A stretch of 64,000 nucleotides of DNA, taken from contig DASTWV010000009.1 of assembly GCA_035765775.1 (NCBI GenBank), positions 82,065 to 146,064 of the forward strand, given 5' to 3'. The notes beneath the pieces were generated by a model. That model was not told where the DNA came from and made no database searches. It saw only the letters and a list, made by a program, of their open reading frames with translations. Shown piece after piece: positions 1 to 9,685 of this stretch. The DNA is from Actinomycetota bacterium (GTDB lineage: Bacteria > Actinomycetota > CADDZG01 > JAHWKV01 > JAOPZY01). Made by a program: the position numbers and the translations under genes. Every line of letters begins with the position of its first letter. Position 1 is the stretch's first letter.

Positions 1-1
1 C

Positions 2-847
2 CTCGCGGCGGGCTCGGTGATGCACGGGATGCACGACCGCACCGACATGAAGCAGATGGGCGGGCTGCTGAAGAAGATGCCCGTGACTGCCGTCACCTTC
101 ATGATCGGCGGCCTGGCACTGGCCGGCATCCCGCCCTTCGCCGGCTTCTGGTCCAAGGACGCCATCCTGGGCCAGGCCTGGGTGCACGGGGACTACGTGG
201 TCTGGGCGGTGGGCATCCTGGCCGCCATCTGCACCGCCTTCTACGTCGGCCGGCAGATCTTCATGACCTTCCTCGGCCGCTCCCGGGTGCCCAAGGAGAT
301 CCATCCCCACGAGGCTCCCTCGACCATGACGATCCCGCTCATGGCCCTCGCCGTGCTGGCCACCGTGGGCGGGGCGCTCGGGCTCAGCGAGGGCGGGTTC
401 CTCTACAAGTGGCTGGACCCGGTCTTCACCGAGCCCGGTGCCAAGGCAGTCCCCTCGCCCACCGTGCTGCTGGCCGGGGGGGCGGTCGCCCTGGCGGTCA
501 TCGGCCTGGCGGCGGCGTTCCGCTACTACCTGCAGGACGGCTACCTCGAGCGCCGCCAGCGGGCGACGGCGCACCTGGGGTGGCTGCGCACCCTGCTGAA
601 GCGCAAGTACTACGTGGACGAGATCTACGGCGGGGTGTTCGTCCGCCCGGCTCTCGGTCTCGCCACCTTCGCCGCCGAGTTCGACCGGGTGGTCATCGAC
701 GGGGCGGTGATGGGCACCGCCCACCTCATCGGCCTGGTGGCCTCCTACGGCCGGCGCATCCAGACCGGGTTCGTCCGGCGCTACGTGATGACGATGCTGG
801 GCGGCGCCGTCGTGGTGGTGGCCATCCTGTTGCGGGTGCGAGGGTGA
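2..847 (+). CDS. nuoL: NADH-quinone oxidoreductase subunit L, C-terminal part (partial, start outside window)
   Basis: This is the 3' end of the proton-pumping membrane subunit L of respiratory complex I. The frame is open from base 2 with no start, so the gene begins upstream of the window. The visible part contains the NuoL-type stretch ending GIPPFAGFWSKD, followed by hydrophobic membrane segments and a C-terminal region with LKRKYYVDEIY, typical of the end of NuoL. It is followed by nuoM and nuoN on the same strand in the usual nuo operon order. The stop codon lies inside a threefold GGGTGATGC repeat. Family assignment is firm; only completeness is limited by the window edge. Confidence 0.95.
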   Translation, partial: LAAGSVMHGMHDRTDMKQMGGLLKKMPVTAVTFMIGGLALAGIPPFAGFWSKDAILGQAWVHGDYVVWAVGILAAICTAFYVGRQIFMTFLGRSRVPKEIHPHEAPSTMTIPLMALAVLATVGGALGLSEGGFLYKWLDPVFTEPGAKAVPSPTVLLAGGAVALAVIGLAAAFRYYLQDGYLERRQRATAHLGWLRTLLKRKYYVDEIYGGVFVRPALGLATFAAEFDRVVIDGAVMGTAHLIGLVASYGRRIQTGFVRRYVMTMLGGAVVVVAILLRVRG

Positions 848-868
848 TGCGGGTGATGCGGGTGATGC
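842..868. repeat. Three tandem copies of GGGTGATGC across the nuoL stop codon
   Basis: The nonamer GGGTGATGC occurs three times without a gap. The first copy contains the nuoL stop TGA (845-847), and the array ends five bases before the nuoM ATG. It looks like a small slippage expansion in the nuoL-nuoM spacer. It may also affect translational coupling, because each copy carries an out-of-frame ATG. Confidence 0.8.
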
Positions 869-872
869 CCTT

Positions 873-2425
<1,553 letters not shown>

Positions 2426-2429
<4 letters not shown>

Positions 2430-3901
2430 TCGCGTCGGTTGCCCACCTGCCGATTCCCGGGGCCACCTTCCGGGCGGTCGGGCCCGAGATCATCCTGGCG
2501 GGCGGCGCCATGGTCACCCTGGTGGTGGGGGCGTCGTTCACGAAGAAGCGCCCCGGCGCCCTGGCGGGCATGAGCCTGATCCTCCTGGCGGCTGCCGGCG
2601 TGGTGGCGCTGCTGGGGATCGGCCATACCCAGGGGGCCTACGACAACCGGATCGCCCTCGACGGCTTCGCCGTCTTCTTCAAGGTGCTCCTGGTGGCGGT
2701 GGCGGCGGTGGGCATCGCCGCCTCGTACGGCTACCTGAAGGACGAGAACGGGCCGCAGCCCGAGTTCTATGCCCTCCTGCTGTTCGCCACCGCGGGCATG
2801 ATGCTCATGGCCTCGGCGGGCGACCTCATCGTGGTCTTCGTCGCCCTGGAGACGTTCTCCTTGGCGTTCTACGTGCTGGCGGCGTTCCGGCGGAACCGGC
2901 GGGACTCCCAGGAGGCGTCGTTCAAGTACTTCCTCACCGGGTCGTTCTCCTCGGCCTTCTTGCTGTACGGCATCGCGCTCACCTACGGGGCACTGGGCAC
3001 CACCCGCCTGATCGGGCTGGGTGCCCTCCACAGCTTGCCGCACAAGGGGTTGCTCCCCGCCGGCCTCGCCCTGGTGATCGTGGGCCTGGCCTTCAAGGTG
3101 GCGGCGGTGCCGTTCCACATGTGGACCCCGGACGCCTACGACGGTGCCCCGGCGCCCATCTCCGGCTTCCTGGCGGCGGGGTCGAAGATCGCCGGCTATG
3201 CCGTGCTGCTGCGCCTGTTGACCAGTGCCTTCCCCCTGATGCAGGCCCAGTGGCGCCCGGCGGTGGTCACGCTGGCCGTGGTGACCATGGCCGTCGGCAG
3301 CATCCTCGCCGTGGTCCAGACCAACGTGAAGCGCATGCTGGCCTACTCCTCGATCGCCCACTCCGGCTTCCTGCTGATCGGCGTCGCCGCCGCCAGCCCC
3401 CGGGGTGTGTCCAGCTCGCTGTTCTACCTGGTGGCGTACGCCTTCACCGTGCTGGGGTCGTTCGCCGTGGTGTACGCCATCGGCGGCACCGGCGAGCAGC
3501 ACATCCGCCTGGACGACTACCGGGGCCTCGCCCACCGGCGGCCGTGGATGGCGGTGGCGCTGACGGTGATGCTGCTGTCGCTGGCCGGCATCCCACCGAC
3601 GCTCGGCTTCTGGGCCAAGTTCGAGGTCTTCGGGGCCGGCATCTCGGCGGGCCTGACGCCGGCGGTGGTGGTCGGCGTGCTGTCCAGCGCCATTGCGGCG
3701 TTCTTCTACCTCCGGCTGGTGAGCATGATGTTCCTCGAGGACGCCCCGGGCGAGGAGGGCGGCTGGGCGCCGGCCCCGGCGTCGGGCTCGCTGTCGGCCC
3801 TGGGCCTGTCCGTCGGCGTGGCGTCGCTGGCGGTGATCGTGGTGGGCCTGGCGCCTCAGTGGCTGCTGAACCTGGCCGGCAAGGCGACGTTCCTGCACTG
3901 A
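2426..3901 (+). CDS. nuoN: NADH-quinone oxidoreductase subunit N
   Basis: Subunit N is the third antiporter-like subunit of complex I and the usual last gene of the nuo operon. The GTG start overlaps the nuoM stop. The 491-residue, highly hydrophobic product has the conserved Glu in VALETFSLAFYVLAAF (about E142) and Lys in LAFKVAAVPFHMWTPDAY (about K224), together with the GIPPTLGFWAKF motif near residue 390. A weak hairpin (CCTGGC at 3906-3911 with GCCAGG at 3922-3927, no T run) follows the stop. The next gene is convergent, so the operon ends here. Confidence 0.96.
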
Positions 3902-3944
3902 TTGCCCTGGCCCTTACTTCTGCCAGGAGCGTTCTGGGGAGCCC

Positions 3945-4691
3945 CTACTCGGGCCAGCCGTCTTCCCGCAGCTTGGCTCGCAGCGGCGTCTCGACGCAGG
4001 CGGGGTTGCGGTCGATGTAGATCTTCGCCTGCTCCTGGAGGCTCTTCGGCAGCTCGGCCAGGTACCGGTAGGCGTTGTCGACGCTGAACGGGCGCCCGGT
4101 GTGGTCCTGGAAGTTGGACGGTAGCTCGGCCCAGATGACGCAGTCCACGCCGATCTCCTTGGCCCACTCCTTCACAGGCTCGGCCATGGCCATGTGGAGG
4201 CGGGCCCGGTGGCGGTTCTCCTTCACGTCCACGAAGCCGATCCGCTTGGGGTTCGAGCTGCCCTCGCGGCGCATGAGGTCCACGATGGCGGCGTCCAGGT
4301 CGTTGCGCCGGCTGCGCGCCCACAGGGTGGGCACCGGGACGCCGTGCTCGGGGTCGATGACCGGGATCAGCCGGCAGTCCACCGCCACCCGGGAGAACTC
4401 GACCGGCACTTCGGGGCCGCCCTCGGAGAACGCCGATTCGGGATGCTCCTCGTCCTCGCAGACCAGCGGGAGGTTGCCCGGGTCCCAGGCCAGGGCGCCC
4501 CAGGACATCACGACAATGGATTTCGGCAGCTTGAAGTAGTCGTCGCCCACGTCCGGACCGTGGAGGTCGGCGAAGCGCTCGGCTTTCGGGTCGGCCTCCA
4601 TGTCGGGGCCGAAGAAATTCTGGTCGGTGAGCCGGCTGGGGAACGGCCGCAGGGCCTGCTTCTTGCGCTCAATCTCGTCGTCGTCGTCCAT
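3945..4691 (-). CDS. Hypothetical protein, possibly gamma-glutamylcyclotransferase-like
   Basis: This is a 248-residue soluble protein with an acidic N-terminus (MDDDDE) and no signal peptide or membrane segment. The stretch VVMSWGALAWDPG (about residues 60-72), followed by PVEFSRVAVDCRL and VPTLWARS, resembles the YGSLIWDP-type N-terminal motif of gamma-glutamylcyclotransferase-fold proteins. That fold is my best guess, not a secure call. The gene is convergent with nuoN and stands alone. The ATG at 4691 is the first in frame, with only weak Shine-Dalgarno complementarity. The amino acid composition and reading-frame bias look like a normal gene of this genome. Confidence 0.7.
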   Translation of the reverse strand: MDDDDEIERKKQALRPFPSRLTDQNFFGPDMEADPKAERFADLHGPDVGDDYFKLPKSIVVMSWGALAWDPGNLPLVCEDEEHPESAFSEGGPEVPVEFSRVAVDCRLIPVIDPEHGVPVPTLWARSRRNDLDAAIVDLMRREGSSNPKRIGFVDVKENRHRARLHMAMAEPVKEWAKEIGVDCVIWAELPSNFQDHTGRPFSVDNAYRYLAELPKSLQEQAKIYIDRNPACVETPLRAKLREDGWPE

Positions 4692-4810
4692 GCTTCGAGC
4701 CTATCACTGGCCCCCGGGGATGCCTCCCGATCGGGAGGGCGACCCGGCCTAAACTCCCGCACTGCTCCTGCCGATAGTCCACCGGCACCAAGAAGCGGCC
4801 GACGCCAACG

Positions 4811-5800
4811 TCAAGGCCGGGTAGTCCCCTCCTCGGGGAGGTCGTGGCTCCGGTGGTGACCCTGGCGGAGCGGTAGGACCCGCGTCGGCGTGACCACCGT
4901 GTCCCGGTACTCGCCCCTCGGCAGGTGGGCACCCGGCCACACGATGCACCGCTCCAGGTGCGAGCCGGCGGCGACCGTCGCCCGCCGGCCGACGACGCTG
5001 TGGCGCAGGTCGACGTCGTCGGCAGTCGCGCCTTCGCCCACGTAGGCCATCACGTCCCAGCGCTCGCACGCCTCACCCACCGCCGAGGCGGCGAGCTTCG
5101 GGTCCCGCATGCCGGCCAGGACATCGAGGTTGGCCTGCAGGTGGTCCAGCGGGGCGGCAATGTCCAGCCAGTAGCCGTCCCATTCCACGGCCGCCAGTCC
5201 CTGGTGGGCGGTGACCAGGGGAGTCATCACCGTCTCGTAGAGGCCGGACGGCCCGGCGGGGATCGTGTCCAGGACCGAGGGCTCGAACACCGCCAGGCCG
5301 CCGTAGCGGTGCCCGGAACGGACCTGCTCCCGGCGGTCGACGAGGTCGATGACCCAGCTCTCCTCCAGGACGAAGTCGGCGGCATCCTCCACCGGGATTG
5401 CCAGGAGGGTGGCGGGCGACCGGGCGGAGCGGTGGGCTTCAACCAGGCGCTCGACCGGGAAGTCGGTGGCGACATCGGCATTGGCCACGAGGAAGGCGGC
5501 GGTGAGCTCGTTTCTCAGTGCCCGCAGGGCTCCAGCCGTGCCCAGCGGCTCGCTGCCCTCGTCGGAGACCGAGATCGTCATCGCCCGCCGGGAGCTCTCC
5601 CGCCCGACGGCCTCCCGCACCAAGTCGGCCCCCTCGCCGTGGGTGTTGACCCAGGCATGGTCGACGCCCGCCTGCTCCAGGGCGGCGAGCAGCCAGACGA
5701 GCTGGGGGGCGTCCAGGGTGGGGAGCAGGGCCTTCGGCCGCTCGGGGGTGAGCGGGGCCATCCGGGAACCCAGGCCCGCGGCCAGGACAACAGCCAGCAT
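4811..5800 (-). CDS. Nucleotidyltransferase / NDP-sugar pyrophosphorylase-like protein
   Basis: The 329-residue product begins with the nucleotidyltransferase signature GLGSRMAPLTPERPKAL (residues 9-25). This is the G-x-G-x-R...P-K loop that binds the nucleoside triphosphate in sugar-1-phosphate nucleotidyltransferases. A second metal-binding-type stretch, VANADVATDF, lies near residue 100. A short C-terminal region with hexapeptide-like character (HSVVGRRATVAAGSHLERCIVWPGA) suggests a partial left-handed beta-helix. The nearest named activity is mannose-1-phosphate guanylyltransferase, but the substrate cannot be deduced. It is encoded 59 bp downstream of the YajQ gene on the same strand. 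Confidence 0.85.
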   Translation of the reverse strand: MLAVVLAAGLGSRMAPLTPERPKALLPTLDAPQLVWLLAALEQAGVDHAWVNTHGEGADLVREAVGRESSRRAMTISVSDEGSEPLGTAGALRALRNELTAAFLVANADVATDFPVERLVEAHRSARSPATLLAIPVEDAADFVLEESWVIDLVDRREQVRSGHRYGGLAVFEPSVLDTIPAGPSGLYETVMTPLVTAHQGLAAVEWDGYWLDIAAPLDHLQANLDVLAGMRDPKLAASAVGEACERWDVMAYVGEGATADDVDLRHSVVGRRATVAAGSHLERCIVWPGAHLPRGEYRDTVVTPTRVLPLRQGHHRSHDLPEEGTTRP

Positions 5801-5859
5801 CGGGCGATCTTACAAAGGTGTTGTCCCGCCGGTCACCCTGAGGCTGTGGCGCCGCTGCC

Positions 5860-6348
5860 CTACCGGTAGTTGGTGAACTGCAGCGGGATCCCGAAGTCCC
5901 CCTCCTTGAGGGCCTTGATCACCGCCTGGAGGTCATCCCGGGACTTGCCGGTGACCCGGAGCTGCTCACCTTGGACCTGCGACTGGACCCGGACCGGGAG
6001 GCCCTTGATGAACTTGTTGAGCTCCCGGGCCTTCTCCTCGCTGATGCCCTGCACCAGCGTGATCTTCTGGCGGTAGGTGCTCCCGGCCGCGGGCTCGATC
6101 TTGCCCTCCTGCAGCGCCTTGAGCGAGACGTTTCGGCGCACCATCTTGTCCTTCAGCACGTCGAGTGCGGCCTCCACCCGGCCCTCGGAGTTGGCCCGGA
6201 TCTCGATGACCGGGTCGGTGTGGTCCACCTCGGTGCCGGTGTTCTTGAAATCGAAGCGGGTGGCGATCTCGCGCCGGGTCTGGTCGAGGGCGTTGCGCAC
6301 CTCCTGCGCGTCGACCTCGCTCACGACGTCAAACGATGCCTGGGCCAT
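5860..6348 (-). CDS. YajQ family nucleotide-binding protein
   Basis: This 162-residue protein matches the YajQ (UPF0234) family end to end. It has an N-terminal SFDVVSEVD, then ALDQTRREIATRFDFKNTG, and a C-terminal TGKSRDDLQAVI with EGDFGIPLQFTNYR. Family members have a double RNP-like fold, and some bind cyclic di-GMP or act as phage/virulence regulators. Whether this copy binds c-di-GMP is not shown by sequence. The length is the family norm. It lies just upstream of the nucleotidyltransferase gene and may be cotranscribed with it. tRNA-Tyr is divergent. Confidence 0.92.
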   Translation of the reverse strand: MAQASFDVVSEVDAQEVRNALDQTRREIATRFDFKNTGTEVDHTDPVIEIRANSEGRVEAALDVLKDKMVRRNVSLKALQEGKIEPAAGSTYRQKITLVQGISEEKARELNKFIKGLPVRVQSQVQGEQLRVTGKSRDDLQAVIKALKEGDFGIPLQFTNYR

Positions 6349-6416
6349 GGGCCGTATCCTAGTGGGAGGCCGAGTGGGGGTCGGGCGCGTGCTGGTGCGT
6401 TACCCTGCTGGCCGAC

Positions 6417-6498
6417 GGTGGGATACCCAAGTGGCCAAAGGGAGCGGTCTGTAAAATCGTTGGCTCAGCCTTCCAAGGTTCGAATCCTTGTCCCACCA
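6417..6498 (+). tRNA. tRNA-Tyr (anticodon GTA)
   Basis: A class II tRNA folds well here. The acceptor arm GGTGGGA (6417-6423) pairs with TCCCACC (6491-6497), and discriminator A is at 6498. The D-stem is CCC/GGG. The anticodon loop CTGTAAA places GTA at 6451-6453. A long variable arm follows, as expected for bacterial tRNA-Tyr. The T-arm is CAAGG-TTCGAAT-CCTTG. CCA is not fully encoded (ACC then G). No integrase or duplicated 3' end was seen nearby. Confidence 0.95.
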
Positions 6499-6560
6499 CC
6501 GAGTTGCACCCAAGGCCGCTAGAGGTCCGTTGTCCCTGGTGGCTGATCTTTTGTGCATGA

Positions 6561-6583
6561 CTGAACAGCATATACGTGTTCAG
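6561..6583. terminator. Inverted repeat downstream of tRNA-Tyr
   Basis: CTGAACA (6561-6567) and TGTTCAG (6577-6583) form perfect 7-bp arms around a 9-base loop. A run of six A follows on the plus strand, which is a run of U for the minus strand. It lies between the tRNA and the convergent ankyrin gene. It is therefore better placed to terminate the minus-strand ankyrin transcript than the tRNA. Confidence 0.5.
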
Positions 6584-6615
6584 ATCGACAAAAAAGGTTG
6601 GCGGGCCTCGATCCT

Positions 6616-7221
6616 TTAGCCCTCCCGGCTGAGCAACGCCCGGATCTCGGCCAGCTGCGCCCGGGCCGCCGGGGATCCCGAGCCGCCCCGGCCGGTGGTC
6701 CTGGTGGCGAGGTCCCCGGGCGTCGAGCCATGCTTGTTGCGCAGCGAGGTGTCGGCCCCGCCCTCGAGCAGAGCGGCGACTGCCGCGGCGCACCTCGTAC
6801 GCACCGCCCGGTGCAGGGGGGAGGCCCCACCCTTGTCCTGGGCATCGGGGTCGGCGCCTGCGGCGAGCAGCCGCTCGACGGTGGCCCGTTGTGCTTCATG
6901 GTCCCAGAGCGCCGACCCCGGCTGGCCGTCGGCGGCGTAGTGCAGGGGCTGCGCCCCGCGCCGGTTGCGGGCCCCCACCTCCGCACCGCACGCCACCAGG
7001 TCCGAAACCATCGTGACCCGGTACCCGGCGGCGGCAATGTGGAGCCCGGTGTCGCCCCGGTAGAGCTGGTGGCGGATGGCCTCGAGGAACGCCTCGCTGG
7101 TGGACGAAGCCATGGCCAGCTCCGGAGTCTCGACAAGGAGGGCCGAAACGGCTGCGTGATCCCCGGTAACGATCGCCGCGATCATGTGGTCATACTTGGG
7201 TGTGGATCGCCGGTTAGCCAT
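6616..7221 (-). CDS. Ankyrin-repeat protein
   Basis: The 201-residue product contains several ankyrin repeats, seen as GDTGLHIAAAGYRVTMVSDLVACGAE, then GAQPLHYAADG, GGASPLHRAVRTRCAAAVAALLEGGAD and GSTPGDLA. They begin near residue 60. The frame is open further upstream to 7566, but I chose the ATG at 7221. It is preceded by AGGAG at 5-9 bases, while the upstream extension has no repeat character and overlaps the divergent gene. Ankyrin domains mediate protein binding; the partner is unknown. The start region overlaps the 5' end of the divergent exported-protein gene. Confidence 0.85.
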   Translation of the reverse strand: MANRRSTPKYDHMIAAIVTGDHAAVSALLVETPELAMASSTSEAFLEAIRHQLYRGDTGLHIAAAGYRVTMVSDLVACGAEVGARNRRGAQPLHYAADGQPGSALWDHEAQRATVERLLAAGADPDAQDKGGASPLHRAVRTRCAAAVAALLEGGADTSLRNKHGSTPGDLATRTTGRGGSGSPAARAQLAEIRALLSREG

Positions 7222-7999
7222 TGTTCTCCTGTTGGTAGCCCTGGGGGTTACGTGCTGCGGCCGGGTCCGCCATCCGGCAGCAGCGTTGCCGTCCCCCAGT
7301 CTGCCAAGTCCACCGCCGACAGCGACCGCTCTGCCCGTGGCCTCGCCCCCCGACGTCGCTCCGCCGACGCCGACCAGCACGACCGACCTGCTGCAACTGC
7401 CGACCGCGCGTCTGGAGCGCACTTTGCCACCGGGAGCTGGGTGCGGTGCACTGGCCGACGCCGGCTGGACCGCGCAATGCGGCCAGATCGAGACTGCCGG
7501 CGGCCCGGTGGTCTGGGTGATCGAGGCCGTGCCGGCTGCCGAGCCGGTCAGCTGCACGAACTGCACGCCGAAGCGGGTCTATGTTTTTGTCCCCTCCGGG
7601 GCCGAGCAATGGGATCTGGCGCTGGTGGCTTCCGACGACATCGGCCACGCCTTCGTCTATGTCACGGCCACAGCCGTGGCTCTGCCCTCGGGGGGCTCGG
7701 ACCTCGTCGTCGCGGCCCGCCGGACCGGGTCGGGGGCTGCCCTCGATGTGGATGTGGTGAGCGGCCGGTCGATCGTCGCCCACCCCGACACCGTGTACGA
7801 CAGTGGATACGCCCAGCTGAGTCCGGGGCGCATCGACCTCTTCGGCCGCCTGGAGTCGCCCGGCGTGGCCCACGCTGGGTGGACCTACCGGGAGCATGAC
7901 GTCCTGGACTACGCCGGAGGGCATTGGACCCTCCAGACCACCACGAGCCCCACGCCGCTGCCCTCGCCCACTGGGCCCTTGTCCTTCTATCCCTACTAG
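7202..7999 (+). CDS. Putative exported or membrane-anchored protein of unknown function
   Basis: The product begins with a classical export signal when started at the GTG at 7202 (M-D-R-R then a hydrophobic LAIVLLLVALGV). An in-frame ATG at 7184 would add six residues ahead of the basic region. A cysteine pair follows the hydrophobic core, but the preceding residues (G-V-T-C) are not a standard lipobox. Next come a Pro/Ser/Thr-rich linker (about residues 25-70) and a globular domain with several cysteines (CTNC near residue 120). No family is recognised. Both possible starts lie within or at the edge of the divergent ankyrin gene, so the two 5' ends overlap. Confidence 0.7.
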   Translation: MDRRLAIVLLLVALGVTCCGRVRHPAAALPSPSLPSPPPTATALPVASPPDVAPPTPTSTTDLLQLPTARLERTLPPGAGCGALADAGWTAQCGQIETAGGPVVWVIEAVPAAEPVSCTNCTPKRVYVFVPSGAEQWDLALVASDDIGHAFVYVTATAVALPSGGSDLVVAARRTGSGAALDVDVVSGRSIVAHPDTVYDSGYAQLSPGRIDLFGRLESPGVAHAGWTYREHDVLDYAGGHWTLQTTTSPTPLPSPTGPLSFYPY

Positions 8000-8024
8000 C
8001 TGGGCAGGCGGCGGGGACCTCAGT

Positions 8025-8840
8025 TCACGACGCCTCGGCCCGCCGCCCGAAGTAGTGCTGCAGCGCCGCCTTCAGCTCTTCCGGCGAGAGCCCGCTCAGG
8101 GCGGCTGCCACCTCGGGATCCTCGATGGTGGTGGTCTGGTCGCCGATGCGTACCTCCACCGCCTTCGGGGGCGGCGGGGCGTCTGACGTTGCTCCCACCG
8201 GGATGGTGGTCAGCTGCTCGTCGACGGCGCCCGCCGTCACGCCCAGAGCGGCAAGGATCTTGGCTCCCTGGCTCTCGGCGTCGCCCAGGATCCCGGCAAT
8301 GACCTGGCCAGTGGAGGTCAGCCCGCCGGCCGCCAGCTGGCGGGCGCGGGCCAGCGCCTCGGTCAGTGCCGGGGTCCACGGCATCGGGGGAGCGCCCGCC
8401 CGGCCGGTGCTCGGAAGGAGCTCCACCAGGTGGGTACGCACGTCGGCGATGTCCAGCTTCAGGACCCTCACGGCGGCAGCGGGGTCCGACTCGGCCTCCC
8501 GCAGCACCCCGAGCAGGAGGTGCTCGGTCCCGATGTAGTTGTGCCCCAGGCCGAGCGCCTCCCGGAGCGAGAACTCCAGCACCTTCTTCGCACCCTTGGC
8601 GAAGGGGATGTGGCCCTCGGGCGCCGGGGTCGTCCCGGTGCCAAGACGCTGCTCCACCTGGCGCCGGACGGCGGGCCGGTCGACCCCCAGCGAGTCGAGC
8701 ACCTGGGCGGCCAGCCCATCGGTCTGCAGCAGGGCCAGCAGCAGGTGCTCAGGCCCGATGTAGCTGTGGCGCAGGCGGCGGGCGTCCTCCTGGGCCAGGG
8801 CGACGGCGCGGCGGCCGCGGTCCGTGAACCGTTCGAACAT
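8025..8840 (-). CDS. Clp N-terminal repeat domain protein without ATPase domains
   Basis: This is a 271-residue protein made of Clp_N repeats. The first (about 1-65) is MFERFTDRGRRAV with SYIGPEHLLLALL, and the second (about 75-140) has NYIGTEHLLLGVL. A more degenerate third repeat (about 165-225) has LTEALARARQLAAG. A short acidic tail follows. ClpC/ClpB use this domain to bind substrates or adaptors. No Walker motifs are present, so this is an adaptor- or regulator-like stand-alone protein, not an unfoldase. ATG 8840 is supported by AGGAGG at 8848-8853. The frame runs further upstream but without domain similarity. A MerR-like gene is divergent. Confidence 0.88.
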   Translation of the reverse strand: MFERFTDRGRRAVALAQEDARRLRHSYIGPEHLLLALLQTDGLAAQVLDSLGVDRPAVRRQVEQRLGTGTTPAPEGHIPFAKGAKKVLEFSLREALGLGHNYIGTEHLLLGVLREAESDPAAAVRVLKLDIADVRTHLVELLPSTGRAGAPPMPWTPALTEALARARQLAAGGLTSTGQVIAGILGDAESQGAKILAALGVTAGAVDEQLTTIPVGATSDAPPPPKAVEVRIGDQTTTIEDPEVAAALSGLSPEELKAALQHYFGRRAEAS

Positions 8841-8874
8841 ACGTGAACCTCCTCGTGATGTACTGGTCTTGAGA

Positions 8875-8903
8875 ATAAAACCCCTGTCAATACACTGTTT
8901 TAT
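8875..8903. promoter_or_regulatory. Inverted repeat ATAAAAC-N15-GTTTTAT in the divergent promoter region
   Basis: Perfect 7-bp arms (8875-8881 and 8897-8903) lie in the 81-bp gap between the Clp-N gene (minus) and the MerR-like gene (plus). TATGAT at 8901-8906 is a good -10 for the plus-strand gene, and on the minus strand TTGACA at 8885-8890 is a consensus -35. The arms overlap both. This suits an operator for the MerR-like protein, which is an inference. Confidence 0.5.
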
Positions 8904-8921
8904 GATAGAGTGAGCTGCACC

Positions 8922-9266
8922 GTGAGCGATCAGCCCCCCGTCGACTGGGACCGCGTCCTGGCCCAGCTCTCCGGCCAACCGCAGGAGGATGGCTGGGTCA
9001 CGCTGCGGGAGGCGTCGGCGGCCTCGGGCGTGGCCCTCTCCACGCTGCGCTCCTGGTACCGCTCGGGCCGGATCCCCTCCCGCATGGTGGCCAGCCCCCA
9101 CGGTCCGCAGCGGCTCGTGCCCCTCGAGGCGGTGGTCACCCGGGGCCTGGAGTCCCCCCGGGTGCGGCGGCAGTTGGAGCGCTCCCGCTCGCTGGAGGTC
9201 GAGGTGGACGAGCTCCGGCGCCGGGTCGAAGCTCTCGAACGCCGCTTGGGCCTGGCCGGGCCCTAG
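8922..9266 (+). CDS. MerR-like helix-turn-helix DNA-binding protein
   Basis: This is a small 114-residue protein. A MerR-type winged helix-turn-helix (WVTLREASAASGVALSTLRSWY, about residues 25-46, then RSGRIPSRM) is followed by a heptad-rich C-terminal coiled coil (ELRRRVEALERRLGLAGP). Such proteins usually dimerise through the coiled coil and bind DNA; no effector domain is present. An in-frame GTG at 8910 is an alternative start. I prefer 8922 because the likely -10 (TATGAT, 8901-8906) would place the transcript start near 8913. Divergent arrangement suggests it controls the Clp-N-domain gene, analogous to HspR-type control of chaperones. Confidence 0.8.
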   Translation: MSDQPPVDWDRVLAQLSGQPQEDGWVTLREASAASGVALSTLRSWYRSGRIPSRMVASPHGPQRLVPLEAVVTRGLESPRVRRQLERSRSLEVEVDELRRRVEALERRLGLAGP

Positions 9267-9311
9267 GCGGGCCGTGGTTCGACCGCAAGGGCTGGCGGGC
9301 CCGAAGGACCC

Positions 9312-9599
9312 TCAGTCGACCAGGTGGAAACCCACCCGGTACACCGGGGTGTCGTCGTCGATGGGCCCGGCGTGGGCCGCCCGCCGGCGCAGCGCCTCCC
9401 GGTCGGCCTCGCCGCAGGCCGCGACGTCACCCGCGGGCAGCGCGCCGAATGGCAGCAGCTCGATCGAGTCCACCTCCACGACGCCCGGCCCGACCCGGTA
9501 CCGGCCGCCAACCCGAACCTGGGGTCGCTTCCAGAGCCGGACGGACATTGTGATGTCGCCGGACAGCACGCCGCCCCGCAGATCCCGGGCGAATTGCAT
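9312..9599 (-). CDS. ASCH-domain protein
   Basis: The 95-residue product has the pattern of small ASCH-domain proteins: MQFARDLRGGVLSGDITMS, then VRLWKRPQVRVGGRYRVGPG and EVDSIELLPFGAL. ASCH is a PUA-like beta-barrel expected to bind RNA or nucleotides; some members are amidohydrolases for modified nucleosides. The frame continues upstream to an ATG at 9668, but the extra 23 residues are Arg-rich and unlike the family, so 9599 is preferred. It is convergent with the MerR-like gene and divergent from the thioesterase gene. Confidence 0.75.
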   Translation of the reverse strand: MQFARDLRGGVLSGDITMSVRLWKRPQVRVGGRYRVGPGVVEVDSIELLPFGALPAGDVAACGEADREALRRRAAHAGPIDDDTPVYRVGFHLVD

Positions 9600-9685
9600 C
9601 AGGCAGCGAGCGTACGCCCGCCGGAGAGCAGGCGGCGAAACACGCCGCAAGCGAAGAGGACGTTTCATCCCAAATGCAATAGCAT

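Noticed and set aside
6417..6616. An integrative element at tRNA-Tyr
   Set aside because: No integrase, no second copy of the tRNA 3' end and no composition change were seen.
7240..7262. A lipobox in the exported protein
   Set aside because: The residues before the cysteines (G-V-T-C-C) do not fit the [LVI]-[ASTVI]-[GAS]-C pattern, so only a signal or anchor is claimed.
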